Of a stretch of DNA of 23,023 bases, positions 6,177 to 16,312 are shown piece by piece. The stretch's first letter is position 1, and the number at the start of each line of letters is the position of its first letter. The stretch is from a virus, in IMG/VR virus record IMGVR_UViG_3300044625_001977, positions 1 through 23,023 of that record; one strand, given 5' to 3'. Under the pieces are notes generated by a model. It was not told where the DNA came from and ran no database searches. It saw only the letters and a list, made by a program, of their open reading frames with translations. Both the position numbers and the translations under genes were made by a program.

Positions 6177-9100
6177 TGTCTTTATCGCTTGGTACTTTAG
6201 AAATCGGTCTAGGGCTAAATACATCTCAGTATGATGCTGGTATCAAATCGGCTAAAGACCAGCTTTCTTCCTTAGAGCAAAAAGTTATTACTCCCAAGGT
6301 CGATCACCGTCCGTTAGATGCCTTGAACCAGCATCTAACGGTTAAAGAGAATCATTATGATAAACTTAATAAAAAGATTATTGCTCCTAAAGTCAATCAC
6401 GTTGCATTAGAAGCATTAAACGAGTATTTAACTGTTACAGAAAACCGCATTGATGAATTTAATAAGAAAGTCATTAAAGTTCAAGTTGATGACACAGAAT
6501 TATTGGCACTTCAAAAACAATTAGAAGAAACTCTTGCTTTACAAAATCAAGTTATTGAGTCTTCTAAAGAAACTACTATTAAGCCAACAACAGACAGTCA
6601 AAATCTTACAAAACTTCAAAAAGACCACGAAAAAACAAATATTGCACAAGAAAAAACAAGAAAAAAAGCCAATCAAAACGTATCAATAACAACAAATAAT
6701 CAAAATCTAACAAAACTTGATCAACAGCATAAACAAACTCAAATCAAGACAATACCTGTTACAACAGAACAGCAAAGTACGATTCAAAAACCCAGTTCAG
6801 TAGAACAACAAAATATAACTCAAAGACCTGTTGCACCAGAACAGCAAAATATATCTCAAAGACCCAATATTCGAGGTGGTGGGTTTAGTGCAATGGTGGC
6901 CGTGGAGTTATTGTCGCAAATTTTGTCAGGATCATTGACCAAAATTTTGTCAGCAGTATTACCAGCAATACTAAAAGTTGTTGAAACTAGAAAGAATTTT
7001 GTCAGCGCAGTAATGTCAATGCCTGCCAACTTTTTAAAGAGCTATTCAGAAGGCGCGGCTTACACTTACGCAGATATATTTACCAGGAATAATATTAAAG
7101 CTTTTGACAAAGAAGCAGGAACAAACTTGTATGAAACTGGTGGATCCGATCTCGGTAAGCTTGCTGGGAAAACAGTTAGAAAAGGCAAAACAGTATTAAA
7201 CGAGCATTTAGAAACTGAATCGGCACAAAAAGGTTCTGAGGCTATAGCGGACGCAACTAAAAGAACAAAAGAAGAAATGGCAGAATTAAAAAAGTTAGCC
7301 ATTGAATTTTATAATACTCAAGACCCTAGTAAAGCACAAGAGTTAGCAGAACAATTGCTAAAAGTATCTAATTCAATGAGACAAGTTGCAATGTCTCCTA
7401 TCGATACTTTTGCTAATGCAAGAAAAGAACTAAAATCAGGTGAGTCTATCGCAAAAGCTAGAAAACAATCAGCAACAGTCCAACTAGACGAAAAAGCTGT
7501 AAGTGAAGCAGAAAAAATAGTTTTTGTTTCTGGGGGTTTTGCTGGTAAACAGGGAGAAGGAAGCAAAGAAATTGCTGAAAATCTTCAACCAAAACTAGAA
7601 GATGGGGTTTTAGTTATCCCTATTGCTAATAAAGCAACTGATTTAAGTACATCCATTAAAGATAATCCTTTGAAATGGGCTGGTGAAGCAGCCGCTCAAA
7701 CAGTGGGGCAAGGATTGTCAGGGACTAACGAAGATTCAGTTTCAATGCTTGCTGCAGTTATCAAGGCTAGAGAATTAAATCCTAATGCTCAAATTGATTT
7801 ACTTGGTTATTCTGCTGGGGGTTTTGTTTCTGAAGGTGCGACTAGATTAGCAAACCAAGCTGGTATTGAAAATATAAAAGGGGTAGCTATTGCTACTCCG
7901 TCAATGGTCGGGACTACTCAAATGGATAATTTTTCTCGTTATATAGGAGAGAATGACCCTATTAGACTAGCAGAACAAACTATGGGGGCATCAGATGTAT
8001 CCAAGCAAAGTCAAGTTATTTCCGATATTGCGTCACATTCTTCTTCTGACTACCTTGAAAACGCAGAAATTATCAAGATATTGAATAAAGAAGTTGATAA
8101 ATTACAGGAAAATATTGAAGATATTCCTGATCAATTAGAACTATTTGATATGTCATCTTTGCAATTAAAGCAAAGAGAATTAGTAGCTATTGAAACACAG
8201 CTAAAAGAAGTCAAAGAAGCTACAAAACCTTTAGAACATTTAAAAGTTGATAGTATAGTAGCAACCAATATTCCTAACATTAAATTAGGCACTGAAGAGA
8301 AATCGTTTGAGATTCCTAGTATTAGTTCAAAAAATAACCCGTCTAAAAATATAACAACCGACAATAAAGTTAGTAGCGATACAGGTGTTAAAGAAAAAGA
8401 AATTGTGTCACTGTCTAAACAGACAAAAGACCTAAAGTCTTTAATTCAAAGTAATCCTGCATCTGCTGATATTGTTAAAGCACAGGCTCAAACTGACGCA
8501 ATTAGAAAATGGTTTAGTGATCGTTATCAAAAATTAAAAACATTAATAGATTCTGGTGAATTAGACCAAGCAAAAAAAGTAGCTAATGAAATATTAATTG
8601 CCAAAGAACAAGCCTCTTCTGATTTAGAAGACATACTAAAATTACTCAAAGAAGCTGGACAGCCCACTTCTATAGCTTCTGGGGGAGTCGGTGCTTCTGT
8701 TCAGTCTGCAAAAGGATACTTAAGTAGTACAGGAAAAAAAGTTCAGACTGCTCAAGAAACAATTGGTATAAAAGAATTATCTCCTATTAAATCAGGACTA
8801 ATTCAACAAATTCAGAAAACTGGTGTCGATACTACTACAGTAGGCTTTAAAACTCTATTCGCAAAGGCTATAGAACAATCAGCAAAATCAATAGCTTCTG
8901 GTGGGAATAAAGAGTTAATAGAGACTAATTTAGAGAAACTAATCTTAAGCTTAAATCCTGTTTTAGTAAATAAAAATAAGACTAAAGGACTTGGCTCTGA
9001 CATTATAGAAGGGATAAAATTAGGAATTAAAAGCGAGTCTGGTGATTTAGATGCAGAAATGCGGGAAATTGCTTTAACCTTACCGAAAATAATTAGAGAT

Positions 9101-12100
9101 ACACTTGAGATTCAATCTCCATCAAAAGTTATGATGCGAATTGGTCGTGACATCAAAAGAGGTTTAATACTAGGACTAGATGGAATAAAAACTGAATTAA
9201 AATTTAAGGAGATAGAGATAAAAGATTTTGTCGGGAAAGTAAAATCTTTAGACCGTGAATCTTTAAAAACTAATGTCCAAAAAGCAGGGAAAAGAATTTT
9301 TAATGCACTTCCTAGTAATGTAAGAAATGAAGTAAAGTTTAGGCAATGGGAGATGGAAGAATCTGCTAAACAAATGCAACCCCTAAACCGTGAAACAATA
9401 AAAACAAATATTAAACAGGTAGGGAGAAAAGTTTTTAATATTGGAGGGATTTTTGATAAAATTGATGATTTTAAAGGTAAAAGTAAGTTAGAGCAATTTA
9501 GCACCATTGCTGATAAAGTTGAAAGATCACTTGATAAATTACCAGAACCAATTAAGAAAGTTGCTGGACTAATAAGAAACGCAATATTAGGTATAGTTGG
9601 TTTTAACGTTCTTGAATCAACTATTGGTTTATTAAATAAATTTGGAAAAGAAGCTTTTCAAACAGCAATTGAAGCAGAGCGGTTAGAAATGGCTTTATCC
9701 TTAACCACAGACGACGCTGAGTCTGCTTTGTCTAGGCTAAAAGTACAAGCAGATAAACTTGGAACATCTTTTTTGTCTTCTGCCAAAAACTATCAGCAGT
9801 TTAGTGCTGCTGTGATGAACACTTCACTAGAGTTTCAAAAAGATAAAATTTTTGAAGGAATAACATTAGGATTGGCTACTAGAGGTGCTAATTCTCAACA
9901 GCAAGACAGAGCTTTACTAGCTATTACTCAAATAGCTAGTAAAGGTCGTGTTTCAATGGAAGAACTTAACTCTCAGTTAGGTGAAGCAATGCCAGGCGCG
10001 TTACAGATTGCCGCTAGAGCTTATGGTGTAACGTCTCAAGAATTTATTAAATTAATTGAGTCTGGATCAGTAGCATCAGATGAATTTTTGTCGAAATTTG
10101 CAACTCAAACTACTTTAGAATCAGCAGGAGGGATTAATGTAATTAATGACACGGCTTTTGCTCAAGTTGCAAAACTTGAAAATCAATTAAACTTGCTTCG
10201 CGTAGAAATGGGAAAACCTTTATTAGAAGTGGCTAAATTAGGGATACCTACAGTTATCAGTGGACTTGGGAATTTAGAGGATCATGGAGATAAAATTGTA
10301 GCTACTTTTGTTTCGATGGGGATTGTCGTATCGGGTGTATTTGTTCAAATGTTACACAGGCTTGGTCTTTTAAAGTTAGGGCTAAAAGCACTAGGAGTTA
10401 CCGCAGCATCTACAAAAGCATCAATCGCACAAATAGGTATAGGATTTGTTAAAGGGCTAGGATGGACTGCTTTAATCTTTGGTGTAATGGAAGCTTTTAA
10501 GGGGCTTTATCAATACATCAACGCAGGCTCCGAAGAGTCTAAACGATCCCTTAAATCAACCCAAGAATCGTTACAAGAATTGAGACGATTACTAGAAAAA
10601 CCTTTACCTACACCTAAAGCTTCTACTGTTATAACTGATAGTGCAACCGCAATTCAGCAATTTAAAAACAACAGAGAAAAAGATAAAAGTTTAGAGTTTA
10701 CTGCGGGGGGACTAAGTGATACAACACAAATCTTAAAATTATCAACTGACACATTTAGTGATACAAAGATTACCGAATTTACGGGTAAACTTGACGCATT
10801 GCGGCAAAAAGCAAAAGACCTCAAGATAGATGAAATCATAGCTAGTGGAGATGCTGACGTTAAAAAAGCTACATCTGTTCGTCAAGAAATTGCGAAAGTA
10901 AACCAAGAAATACAAGCTTTAACGGAAAAATACTTTCCTCAAATTGGGCTTATTGTTAATGAGATAGCATCTACAGAAGAAAGAATTACAGCAATTAAAA
11001 AAGTTTTAGATGATCCAGAGTCTTCTAATTCCCAAAAAGATAATGCTAGTATCCAGCTAGAAATTACTGAAGTTCAACTTAGAAAATTAAAAGAATCGCA
11101 AGAAAAATATAACGAAGCAGTCAAAGAGAATTTAGTCAACTATCAACGATTAACAGAACAAATAAATAAAGTAGCAAGAGCTTTATCTAATATTGAATTT
11201 GTCTCTAGTGGTCGAACTATTTTGTCTGAAACAGATATTAAGCGACAAGTTTTATCTGGGAACCTGAAGCCGTTTGAAATAGACTTGACCGTTAGAAAAC
11301 AGAGCCTATCTATTGTCAAGGATCAGTTTAATTCGCTTAATGAATTACTGGCAACTAAAGAAAAAGAATTACAAAACACCCTAACAGATCAGATTAATCA
11401 GCGAATAACTGAGTTAATGCCTGAATTAAATGGAATAGATTTTAGAACGGCATTACAGCAGGGAAGTGTGTCACCAGAAGCTATAGGTGATCGGTTACAA
11501 CAGTTGGGAGATCAAGCGCCTTTTGAATTAAAACAGGTATTAGAAACAGCTAAACAGCAAGCATCTATTAGACGACAAACTTTAACTATTGATAAATCAA
11601 TTGTTGATACAGAACTAGAAATTGCTAACGCTAGACGAGAGCGCGCAAGAAATGCCAGACAAGCATCAATAGTCGGTGCCAATGTCAACGAGAGAATTGC
11701 TACTTTAAGGCAATTACCCTTTGGGGGGCCAGCCGCTTCCTATCGGGATGCCTTATCAGAAGTTCGCAACCAAGAGAGATTATTAGGAGAGGCTTATCTT
11801 CGATTAGAAAGTGCGTCAGACGATCCTAATGTGATTCAGCAAGAGGTTGATAATACCCGACTAGCCCTAGAACAAGCCCGCGCTAACCTATTACAGCAAA
11901 AAACATCACTACAAGACTATTACCGCAACCTTGGCCGTCAGATAATCGACTTTAATCGTCAGATTGAAGATTATAGAAGACGGATTGAAGATGCTCAACT
12001 GTCAGCTTTTAAAGAGAATCGTTCCCTATCTGAAAGTTACAGTGATTTAGTCAGGGAACTCGATAAGAACCTCTTAAATGCCCAAAATCAACTATTAGAT

Positions 12101-15100
12101 ACAACCGATAGAATCAGGGTACAGCAAGTTAAAAATCGGTTATTGATACCCGGTACAAGCGACGCCGGTAAAGAATTAGGTGACATTTTCCTGGAATTTG
12201 TACAGGGACAAGCTGACCTTGCCAGTCGCGGACGCACCTTCCAATCTCGAACCGAGGAGATAGAAACTTCCTATATCTCTACTCTAAGAAATATTCGTAA
12301 CTTACAAGAGCAACAGCAAGAGGCTGAAAGAAATAGACTAAGAACGATTGAAGATATTAAACGGACTCAGGAAGACCTCAATCGTACTCTAGCTGATTTA
12401 ATCCGACAAACCAATAAAGAATTAGGCTTTATTCCCCAATCAATCAAGGATATTGTCACAAATCTTAATACACTTCCAGAACCAATTAAATTAATCAATA
12501 AAGAATTAGGCTTTATTCCCCAATCAATCAAGGATATTGTCACAAATCTTAATACACTTCCAGAACCAATTAAATTAATCAATTCTGAGTTAGTGGCTAT
12601 TCCCCCAAATATTAAGACTTCTGGAGAAGACTTAGTAAAAAGTATAGAGGAAACTGCTGAGGCAATTAGAAAAGCTAAGGAAGGTTTGATACTACCAGCA
12701 CCTAGTAATTTCACCCCTGCTCCTGTGTGGAATGGGGGAGGGTTTTTACCGACGCCACCGCCACAGTCGTCTTCAATTCCCAAAGGGTTAACACCACGCG
12801 GTCAAGAATTATCTCAGCATTTAAACAATCCTCTCGTCAAAGCCTTTCTTGATACTATTGCTTACGCAGAAGGTACTGCCAATATGCCAAATAAGGGATA
12901 TAACACCCTTTTTGGCTATGGACAATTTAGTTCTTTTGCAGATCATCCACGCCGAAGAATCCCGTTTGGATCAACCACTTCATCGGCATCTGGAAGATAC
13001 CAGATCATGGATTTTACATGGGATGAAGAAAAAGCGAAATTAGGATTAAAAGATTTTTCTCCTTTCTCTCAAGATTTAGTCGCATTAAGCCGTATTTTAA
13101 TGAGAGGTGGGTTAGACGAGCTTCTTAAGGGAGATATTCGTGGGGCAATTAACGCAACCCGCAAAGAATGGGCATCTTTCCCAGGGGCTAATTACCCTGG
13201 GCAAGGCATGAAACGGATGGAAGACCTGTTAAAGGTTTACGAGCAGTTTTTACAAAAATATCAACTCAATACTCCCCGTACTCAATCCGAATTAGACGCA
13301 CTGCGATATGACGGCAATCCTGCTAACAGCGGGGCATTAAACCGTATTCAACAAATCAGAAGAAATCAAGGCGGTTCACCCACTCCATCAATTTCCACCC
13401 CTAACCCTTCTCCTGCCCGTGTTTTAACAAAAGAAGAAACAAAAGAAGGAAAAGGCGGCCCAGAATTTAGTAGTCCCCCACCCATAGCCCAATTACCGAC
13501 TTTACCTAACCAAAATCAAGATAACTTCTGGGATGCCGATTTACCACCGGTTCCTAAAGACAATCCGATTAACTTCCAGAGTCCTAATTTACCGCCCGTT
13601 CCTAATCTTCCTACAGGTAATCTTGGCGCAGCGGCTGATCAAAATCGCAACGCCGAAATAGCCAATCAAAACGCTGAGGAGTTCTTAAGACGGCTAGAAG
13701 AGCAACAAAATCTAAACAATGCTCTTGACAGATCAATGAAATTTAGACGGCAGCAAGAGGAAGATGCCCGTGCATTAGAACGTACTTTAAGAGATGCTTC
13801 CGAGAATGTCGCTGATTTGACTATCAACTCTAAAGGGTATCTGACAGTACAAGAAGAAATTAATAAGAGTGCCACGGAAGTCTCTCGACAATATCGCTCT
13901 CAGATTGAATCACTAGAAGACCAGCGACGGACTTTACTTTTAAATGCTGAGGCTCAACAAAAATACAGCGACGCGATAAAAGAAATCTTAGGAGAATTTC
14001 AAAGAAAAGGTATAGCTCTCCCCCCTGAATTTATCAAAGAAATGACAGATAGTATCGAGGTTTTAGCTAAAAACGCTGAATTAGCTAAAGAACAGGTAGC
14101 AATTCTTGATCAAGCAATTGAACAATTAGGCAAGAATCAGGGAGTAGCTACCTTAGAAGCATCGTTTAGAAAAACCAGAGATACAGTCAGGAGTATCCGT
14201 GATCGGTTAAATGATTTAACTGTTCAAAGATTGAAGCTAGAGAATCAATCCCGACCGACTCTATTTGATGATTCTGCTATCCTTGCCGAACGTATTAGCC
14301 TACAAAAAGAAAAAGAAGAACTAGAGGATTATTTAGAACCTTACAAAGACTTACCACAATACGCTGATTTTGTAGCTAATATCCGCTCAGAATGGGAAAA
14401 GCTTGCAGAATTAAGGTTAGAACGAGCGGAGCTAGACGCTTCTCCAAATCGTGGCGCAGCTGAAAGCTTTTTCTCTGATATTAGAGAAGGAAAAGGAATA
14501 GGATCAGCTTTTAGTAGTCTTGGCTTAAATATTGCAACTAAATTTGTCGAAGGTATCACTAAACCTGCTATCGATGCTTTAACTTCTGCTATCGATGGTT
14601 TTGCTAAACCAATAACTCAGGCATTTGAGTCAGTATTTAATGCAATCATCGGGCCAGTAGGCAACTTCTTTACTAATGCCCTAAACAGTATCTTTAAACC
14701 AGTAGGTAACATCTTTTCCTCTATTTTTGGGGGAGGTGGCGGAGGTGGCTTATTTAACGGGCTACTTAGTGGAATAACAGGGATTTTTAGTGGGGGACTA
14801 GGCGGACTTGGTTCGATTGGATCACTTGGTAGTATAGGAGCCTCTAGCTTTGCTTCTGCCCCAGCTTCTGCTTTTTCTCTAGGTACAGGATTCAGCCTAT
14901 TTAGTGATGGTGGGAAAGTTGGGGATGCCAATGTTCCGATAGAGAAAAATATCATTTCAGCTTTTCAGCGTGAACGAGCAATGTCGGGAGGCCGAAAACC
15001 TCGCTTGATCGTAGCCAATGAAGGCGAATTGGTTCTTACCCCTAAAGAAACAGAAGCTTATCTAGACTACAGAAACAACGCTCCTATTAAGAACTACGCC

Positions 15101-15295
15101 AACGGGGGATTTGTCGGGGGTAAGCCTAATTACTCCACAACCTCAAATAACAATAGCTCTAATCAGTCTTTGGTAATTAATAACACCAATAACGTGACTG
15201 TAGAATCACGGAACGATATGGGGTATAGTTTGAATCAATTGAAAGAACGGGAAAATACACAAAATGAACGAACTAAAAAACGATTCTTTGGGTAA
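6176..15295 (+). CDS. Giant tape measure protein with embedded hydrolase and lysozyme domains
   Basis: The start ATG 6176 has AAGGGAGAAA upstream and overlaps the previous stop; product 3039 aa. Domains in order: N-terminal MSLSLGTLEIGLGLNTSQYD and three ~30-aa repeats (PKVDH/PKVNH); a Gln/Thr-rich linker; an alpha/beta-hydrolase-like domain at about 448-625 (VFVSGG, GYSAGG with Ser546, candidate Asp594 and His621); a phage motif SPSKVMMRIGRDIKRGLILG near 980-1005; the tape measure core at about 1150-1320 (YQQFSAAVMNTSL, ISKGRVSMEELNSQLGEAMPG-type); hydrophobic segments about 1372-1450; long coiled coils; a perfect 28-residue duplication (2080-2135); a lambda-R-like lysozyme domain about 2215-2360 with Glu2232; Pro-rich linkers and more coils; a Gly-rich C-terminus ending NEGELVLTPKE. 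It sets tail length and is probably ejected into the host envelope. If mainly helical this implies a tail of several hundred nanometres. Confidence 0.9.
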   Translation: MSLSLGTLEIGLGLNTSQYDAGIKSAKDQLSSLEQKVITPKVDHRPLDALNQHLTVKENHYDKLNKKIIAPKVNHVALEALNEYLTVTENRIDEFNKKVIKVQVDDTELLALQKQLEETLALQNQVIESSKETTIKPTTDSQNLTKLQKDHEKTNIAQEKTRKKANQNVSITTNNQNLTKLDQQHKQTQIKTIPVTTEQQSTIQKPSSVEQQNITQRPVAPEQQNISQRPNIRGGGFSAMVAVELLSQILSGSLTKILSAVLPAILKVVETRKNFVSAVMSMPANFLKSYSEGAAYTYADIFTRNNIKAFDKEAGTNLYETGGSDLGKLAGKTVRKGKTVLNEHLETESAQKGSEAIADATKRTKEEMAELKKLAIEFYNTQDPSKAQELAEQLLKVSNSMRQVAMSPIDTFANARKELKSGESIAKARKQSATVQLDEKAVSEAEKIVFVSGGFAGKQGEGSKEIAENLQPKLEDGVLVIPIANKATDLSTSIKDNPLKWAGEAAAQTVGQGLSGTNEDSVSMLAAVIKARELNPNAQIDLLGYSAGGFVSEGATRLANQAGIENIKGVAIATPSMVGTTQMDNFSRYIGENDPIRLAEQTMGASDVSKQSQVISDIASHSSSDYLENAEIIKILNKEVDKLQENIEDIPDQLELFDMSSLQLKQRELVAIETQLKEVKEATKPLEHLKVDSIVATNIPNIKLGTEEKSFEIPSISSKNNPSKNITTDNKVSSDTGVKEKEIVSLSKQTKDLKSLIQSNPASADIVKAQAQTDAIRKWFSDRYQKLKTLIDSGELDQAKKVANEILIAKEQASSDLEDILKLLKEAGQPTSIASGGVGASVQSAKGYLSSTGKKVQTAQETIGIKELSPIKSGLIQQIQKTGVDTTTVGFKTLFAKAIEQSAKSIASGGNKELIETNLEKLILSLNPVLVNKNKTKGLGSDIIEGIKLGIKSESGDLDAEMREIALTLPKIIRDTLEIQSPSKVMMRIGRDIKRGLILGLDGIKTELKFKEIEIKDFVGKVKSLDRESLKTNVQKAGKRIFNALPSNVRNEVKFRQWEMEESAKQMQPLNRETIKTNIKQVGRKVFNIGGIFDKIDDFKGKSKLEQFSTIADKVERSLDKLPEPIKKVAGLIRNAILGIVGFNVLESTIGLLNKFGKEAFQTAIEAERLEMALSLTTDDAESALSRLKVQADKLGTSFLSSAKNYQQFSAAVMNTSLEFQKDKIFEGITLGLATRGANSQQQDRALLAITQIASKGRVSMEELNSQLGEAMPGALQIAARAYGVTSQEFIKLIESGSVASDEFLSKFATQTTLESAGGINVINDTAFAQVAKLENQLNLLRVEMGKPLLEVAKLGIPTVISGLGNLEDHGDKIVATFVSMGIVVSGVFVQMLHRLGLLKLGLKALGVTAASTKASIAQIGIGFVKGLGWTALIFGVMEAFKGLYQYINAGSEESKRSLKSTQESLQELRRLLEKPLPTPKASTVITDSATAIQQFKNNREKDKSLEFTAGGLSDTTQILKLSTDTFSDTKITEFTGKLDALRQKAKDLKIDEIIASGDADVKKATSVRQEIAKVNQEIQALTEKYFPQIGLIVNEIASTEERITAIKKVLDDPESSNSQKDNASIQLEITEVQLRKLKESQEKYNEAVKENLVNYQRLTEQINKVARALSNIEFVSSGRTILSETDIKRQVLSGNLKPFEIDLTVRKQSLSIVKDQFNSLNELLATKEKELQNTLTDQINQRITELMPELNGIDFRTALQQGSVSPEAIGDRLQQLGDQAPFELKQVLETAKQQASIRRQTLTIDKSIVDTELEIANARRERARNARQASIVGANVNERIATLRQLPFGGPAASYRDALSEVRNQERLLGEAYLRLESASDDPNVIQQEVDNTRLALEQARANLLQQKTSLQDYYRNLGRQIIDFNRQIEDYRRRIEDAQLSAFKENRSLSESYSDLVRELDKNLLNAQNQLLDTTDRIRVQQVKNRLLIPGTSDAGKELGDIFLEFVQGQADLASRGRTFQSRTEEIETSYISTLRNIRNLQEQQQEAERNRLRTIEDIKRTQEDLNRTLADLIRQTNKELGFIPQSIKDIVTNLNTLPEPIKLINKELGFIPQSIKDIVTNLNTLPEPIKLINSELVAIPPNIKTSGEDLVKSIEETAEAIRKAKEGLILPAPSNFTPAPVWNGGGFLPTPPPQSSSIPKGLTPRGQELSQHLNNPLVKAFLDTIAYAEGTANMPNKGYNTLFGYGQFSSFADHPRRRIPFGSTTSSASGRYQIMDFTWDEEKAKLGLKDFSPFSQDLVALSRILMRGGLDELLKGDIRGAINATRKEWASFPGANYPGQGMKRMEDLLKVYEQFLQKYQLNTPRTQSELDALRYDGNPANSGALNRIQQIRRNQGGSPTPSISTPNPSPARVLTKEETKEGKGGPEFSSPPPIAQLPTLPNQNQDNFWDADLPPVPKDNPINFQSPNLPPVPNLPTGNLGAAADQNRNAEIANQNAEEFLRRLEEQQNLNNALDRSMKFRRQQEEDARALERTLRDASENVADLTINSKGYLTVQEEINKSATEVSRQYRSQIESLEDQRRTLLLNAEAQQKYSDAIKEILGEFQRKGIALPPEFIKEMTDSIEVLAKNAELAKEQVAILDQAIEQLGKNQGVATLEASFRKTRDTVRSIRDRLNDLTVQRLKLENQSRPTLFDDSAILAERISLQKEKEELEDYLEPYKDLPQYADFVANIRSEWEKLAELRLERAELDASPNRGAAESFFSDIREGKGIGSAFSSLGLNIATKFVEGITKPAIDALTSAIDGFAKPITQAFESVFNAIIGPVGNFFTNALNSIFKPVGNIFSSIFGGGGGGGLFNGLLSGITGIFSGGLGGLGSIGSLGSIGASSFASAPASAFSLGTGFSLFSDGGKVGDANVPIEKNIISAFQRERAMSGGRKPRLIVANEGELVLTPKETEAYLDYRNNAPIKNYANGGFVGGKPNYSTTSNNNSSNQSLVINNTNNVTVESRNDMGYSLNQLKERENTQNERTKKRFFG
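12413..12580 (+). repeat. Perfect tandem duplication of 84 bp inside the tape measure gene
   Basis: 12413-12496 and 12497-12580 are identical at every base, each encoding a 28-residue unit that begins NKELGFIPQSIKDIV. A diverged third unit (NSELVAIPPNIKTS) follows. Identity at silent positions indicates a recent duplication. Confidence 0.95.
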
Positions 15296-15698
15296 TCAAA
15301 TTGTCACCGAAGCTCTTGAATGGCTCGGTACTCCTTGGTTTCATGGTCAATCGCTTAAAGGGATTGGAACCGATTGTGTAGGATTTATTGCTGGCGTGGG
15401 GATTAAAGTCGGATTCTTGCCCCATGATTTCATTATTGAAAACTACGAACGGATTCCCCGGAATAACTTCTTAGTGAGATTTATCGAGAGTATCTTGACA
15501 AGAGTAGAAGGTAGTCCAGATAAAGGAGATATTTTAGTCTTCCGTAAATCAGGTATAAATGGTCATGTAGGCATCTATTTAGGAGATGGGGAGTATATTC
15601 ATGCTGACTCAATAAATGGCGTGATTAAGACCTATATCCATGAATACCCGCCTGTACTAATTTATCGAGTACCTGTTTTGGGAGTGGTAAAATCATAG
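15264..15698 (+). CDS. NlpC/P60 family cell-wall peptidase (tail)
   Basis: 144 aa, starting inside the last codons of the tape measure gene (32-bp overlap). The NlpC/P60 cysteine peptidase motif set is complete: GTPWFHGQSLKGIGTDCVGF with Cys38, NGHVGIYLGDG with His101, and YIHADS with His113 as third polar residue. These enzymes cleave peptide stems of peptidoglycan. In siphoviruses a gene of this type regularly follows the tape measure gene and acts at the tail tip during entry. The length is near that of the single-domain family. Together with the lysozyme domain in the tape measure protein, the phage carries both glycan and peptide cleaving activities in its tail. Confidence 0.9.
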   Translation: MNELKNDSLGNQIVTEALEWLGTPWFHGQSLKGIGTDCVGFIAGVGIKVGFLPHDFIIENYERIPRNNFLVRFIESILTRVEGSPDKGDILVFRKSGINGHVGIYLGDGEYIHADSINGVIKTYIHEYPPVLIYRVPVLGVVKS

Positions 15699-15716
15699 AA
15701 AATTACCATAACCCCG

Positions 15717-16010
15717 ATGAGAAAGATTGTTTTAAGTTTATTGTTTTTAGGAATGATGCCTACCGTGGCACTGTCTCTCGATACTCAAACTCAAGAGATA
15801 CTTGAGAAAAGAACTTGTCAGTATCTCAAGTCTGGACTGACACTGGGAGAAACTATGGGAGCGATTAGATATGCCGTTGAACAGAACAGTAGTTCGAGGT
15901 CACAGTACGAACCAATTAATATTTGGCGTGATTATTTTATCAACGAAAGAACAAGGAAAATCCTTGAAAACGCTAAAAAAAGATGTCTAGAGTTTTTTCC
16001 TCGTAACTGA
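15717..16010 (+). CDS. Small exported protein with signal peptide
   Basis: 97 aa. The N-terminus is a standard signal peptide: MRKIVLSLLFLGMMPTVALS followed by LDTQTQE, with likely cleavage after residue 20. The mature part (about 77 aa) is helical and contains two cysteines (KRTCQYLK, KKRCLEFF) that could form one disulfide in the periplasm. No family recognised. It follows the peptidase gene after 18 bp and is the last gene before a long noncoding stretch. A periplasmic accessory or superinfection-related protein is possible, but there is no direct evidence. Confidence 0.65.
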   Translation: MRKIVLSLLFLGMMPTVALSLDTQTQEILEKRTCQYLKSGLTLGETMGAIRYAVEQNSSSRSQYEPINIWRDYFINERTRKILENAKKRCLEFFPRN

Positions 16011-16032
16011 GAGGCAATGCCGTGGGAAGTTG

Positions 16033-16274
16033 GATTGTAGATAGATTGTAAATAACCCTATCTACAATCGAAGCCTTTACCCTGACTAGGTTTTAGACTT
16101 TGTTGATGCTGTTAATACTGTATAGAGGAAAAAAGAAAATAGGGTAAAGGGGGAAGACAGCCTCAACAGTAAGAGCGTAAAAAAATAATATCGGGGAATA
16201 GTGTCAACAGTATCAACAAAGTCTAGAAGCTATATATATCAAGGGTTCTATTGTTAATAACAATATCTACAATC
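16033..16274. repeat. Cluster of inverted repeats in a 450-bp noncoding region
   Basis: Between 16011 and 16463 I see no gene. Inverted repeats: (a) GATTGTAGATAG 16033-16044 with CTATCTACAATC 16058-16069, and a further ATCTACAATC at 16265-16274; (b) CCTTTACCCT 16074-16083 with AGGGTAAAGG 16141-16150; (c) 25-nt arms 16094-16118 and 16201-16225 that pair with one mismatch and two wobbles; (d) ATTGTTA/TAACAAT at 16250-16264. Arms (b) and (c) interlock, as in a pseudoknot. The region could be a structured RNA, an origin or a regulator-binding site. Confidence 0.6.
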
Positions 16275-16312
16275 TAACTACAAACTAACAATGACTGCCA
16301 GCATAGGACACT

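Noticed and set aside
7066-14955. Several antisense ORFs of 60-140 codons inside the tape measure gene
   Set aside because: They mirror the codon bias of the + strand gene (Ser/Leu/Phe-rich shadows) and lack ribosome-binding sites and family features.
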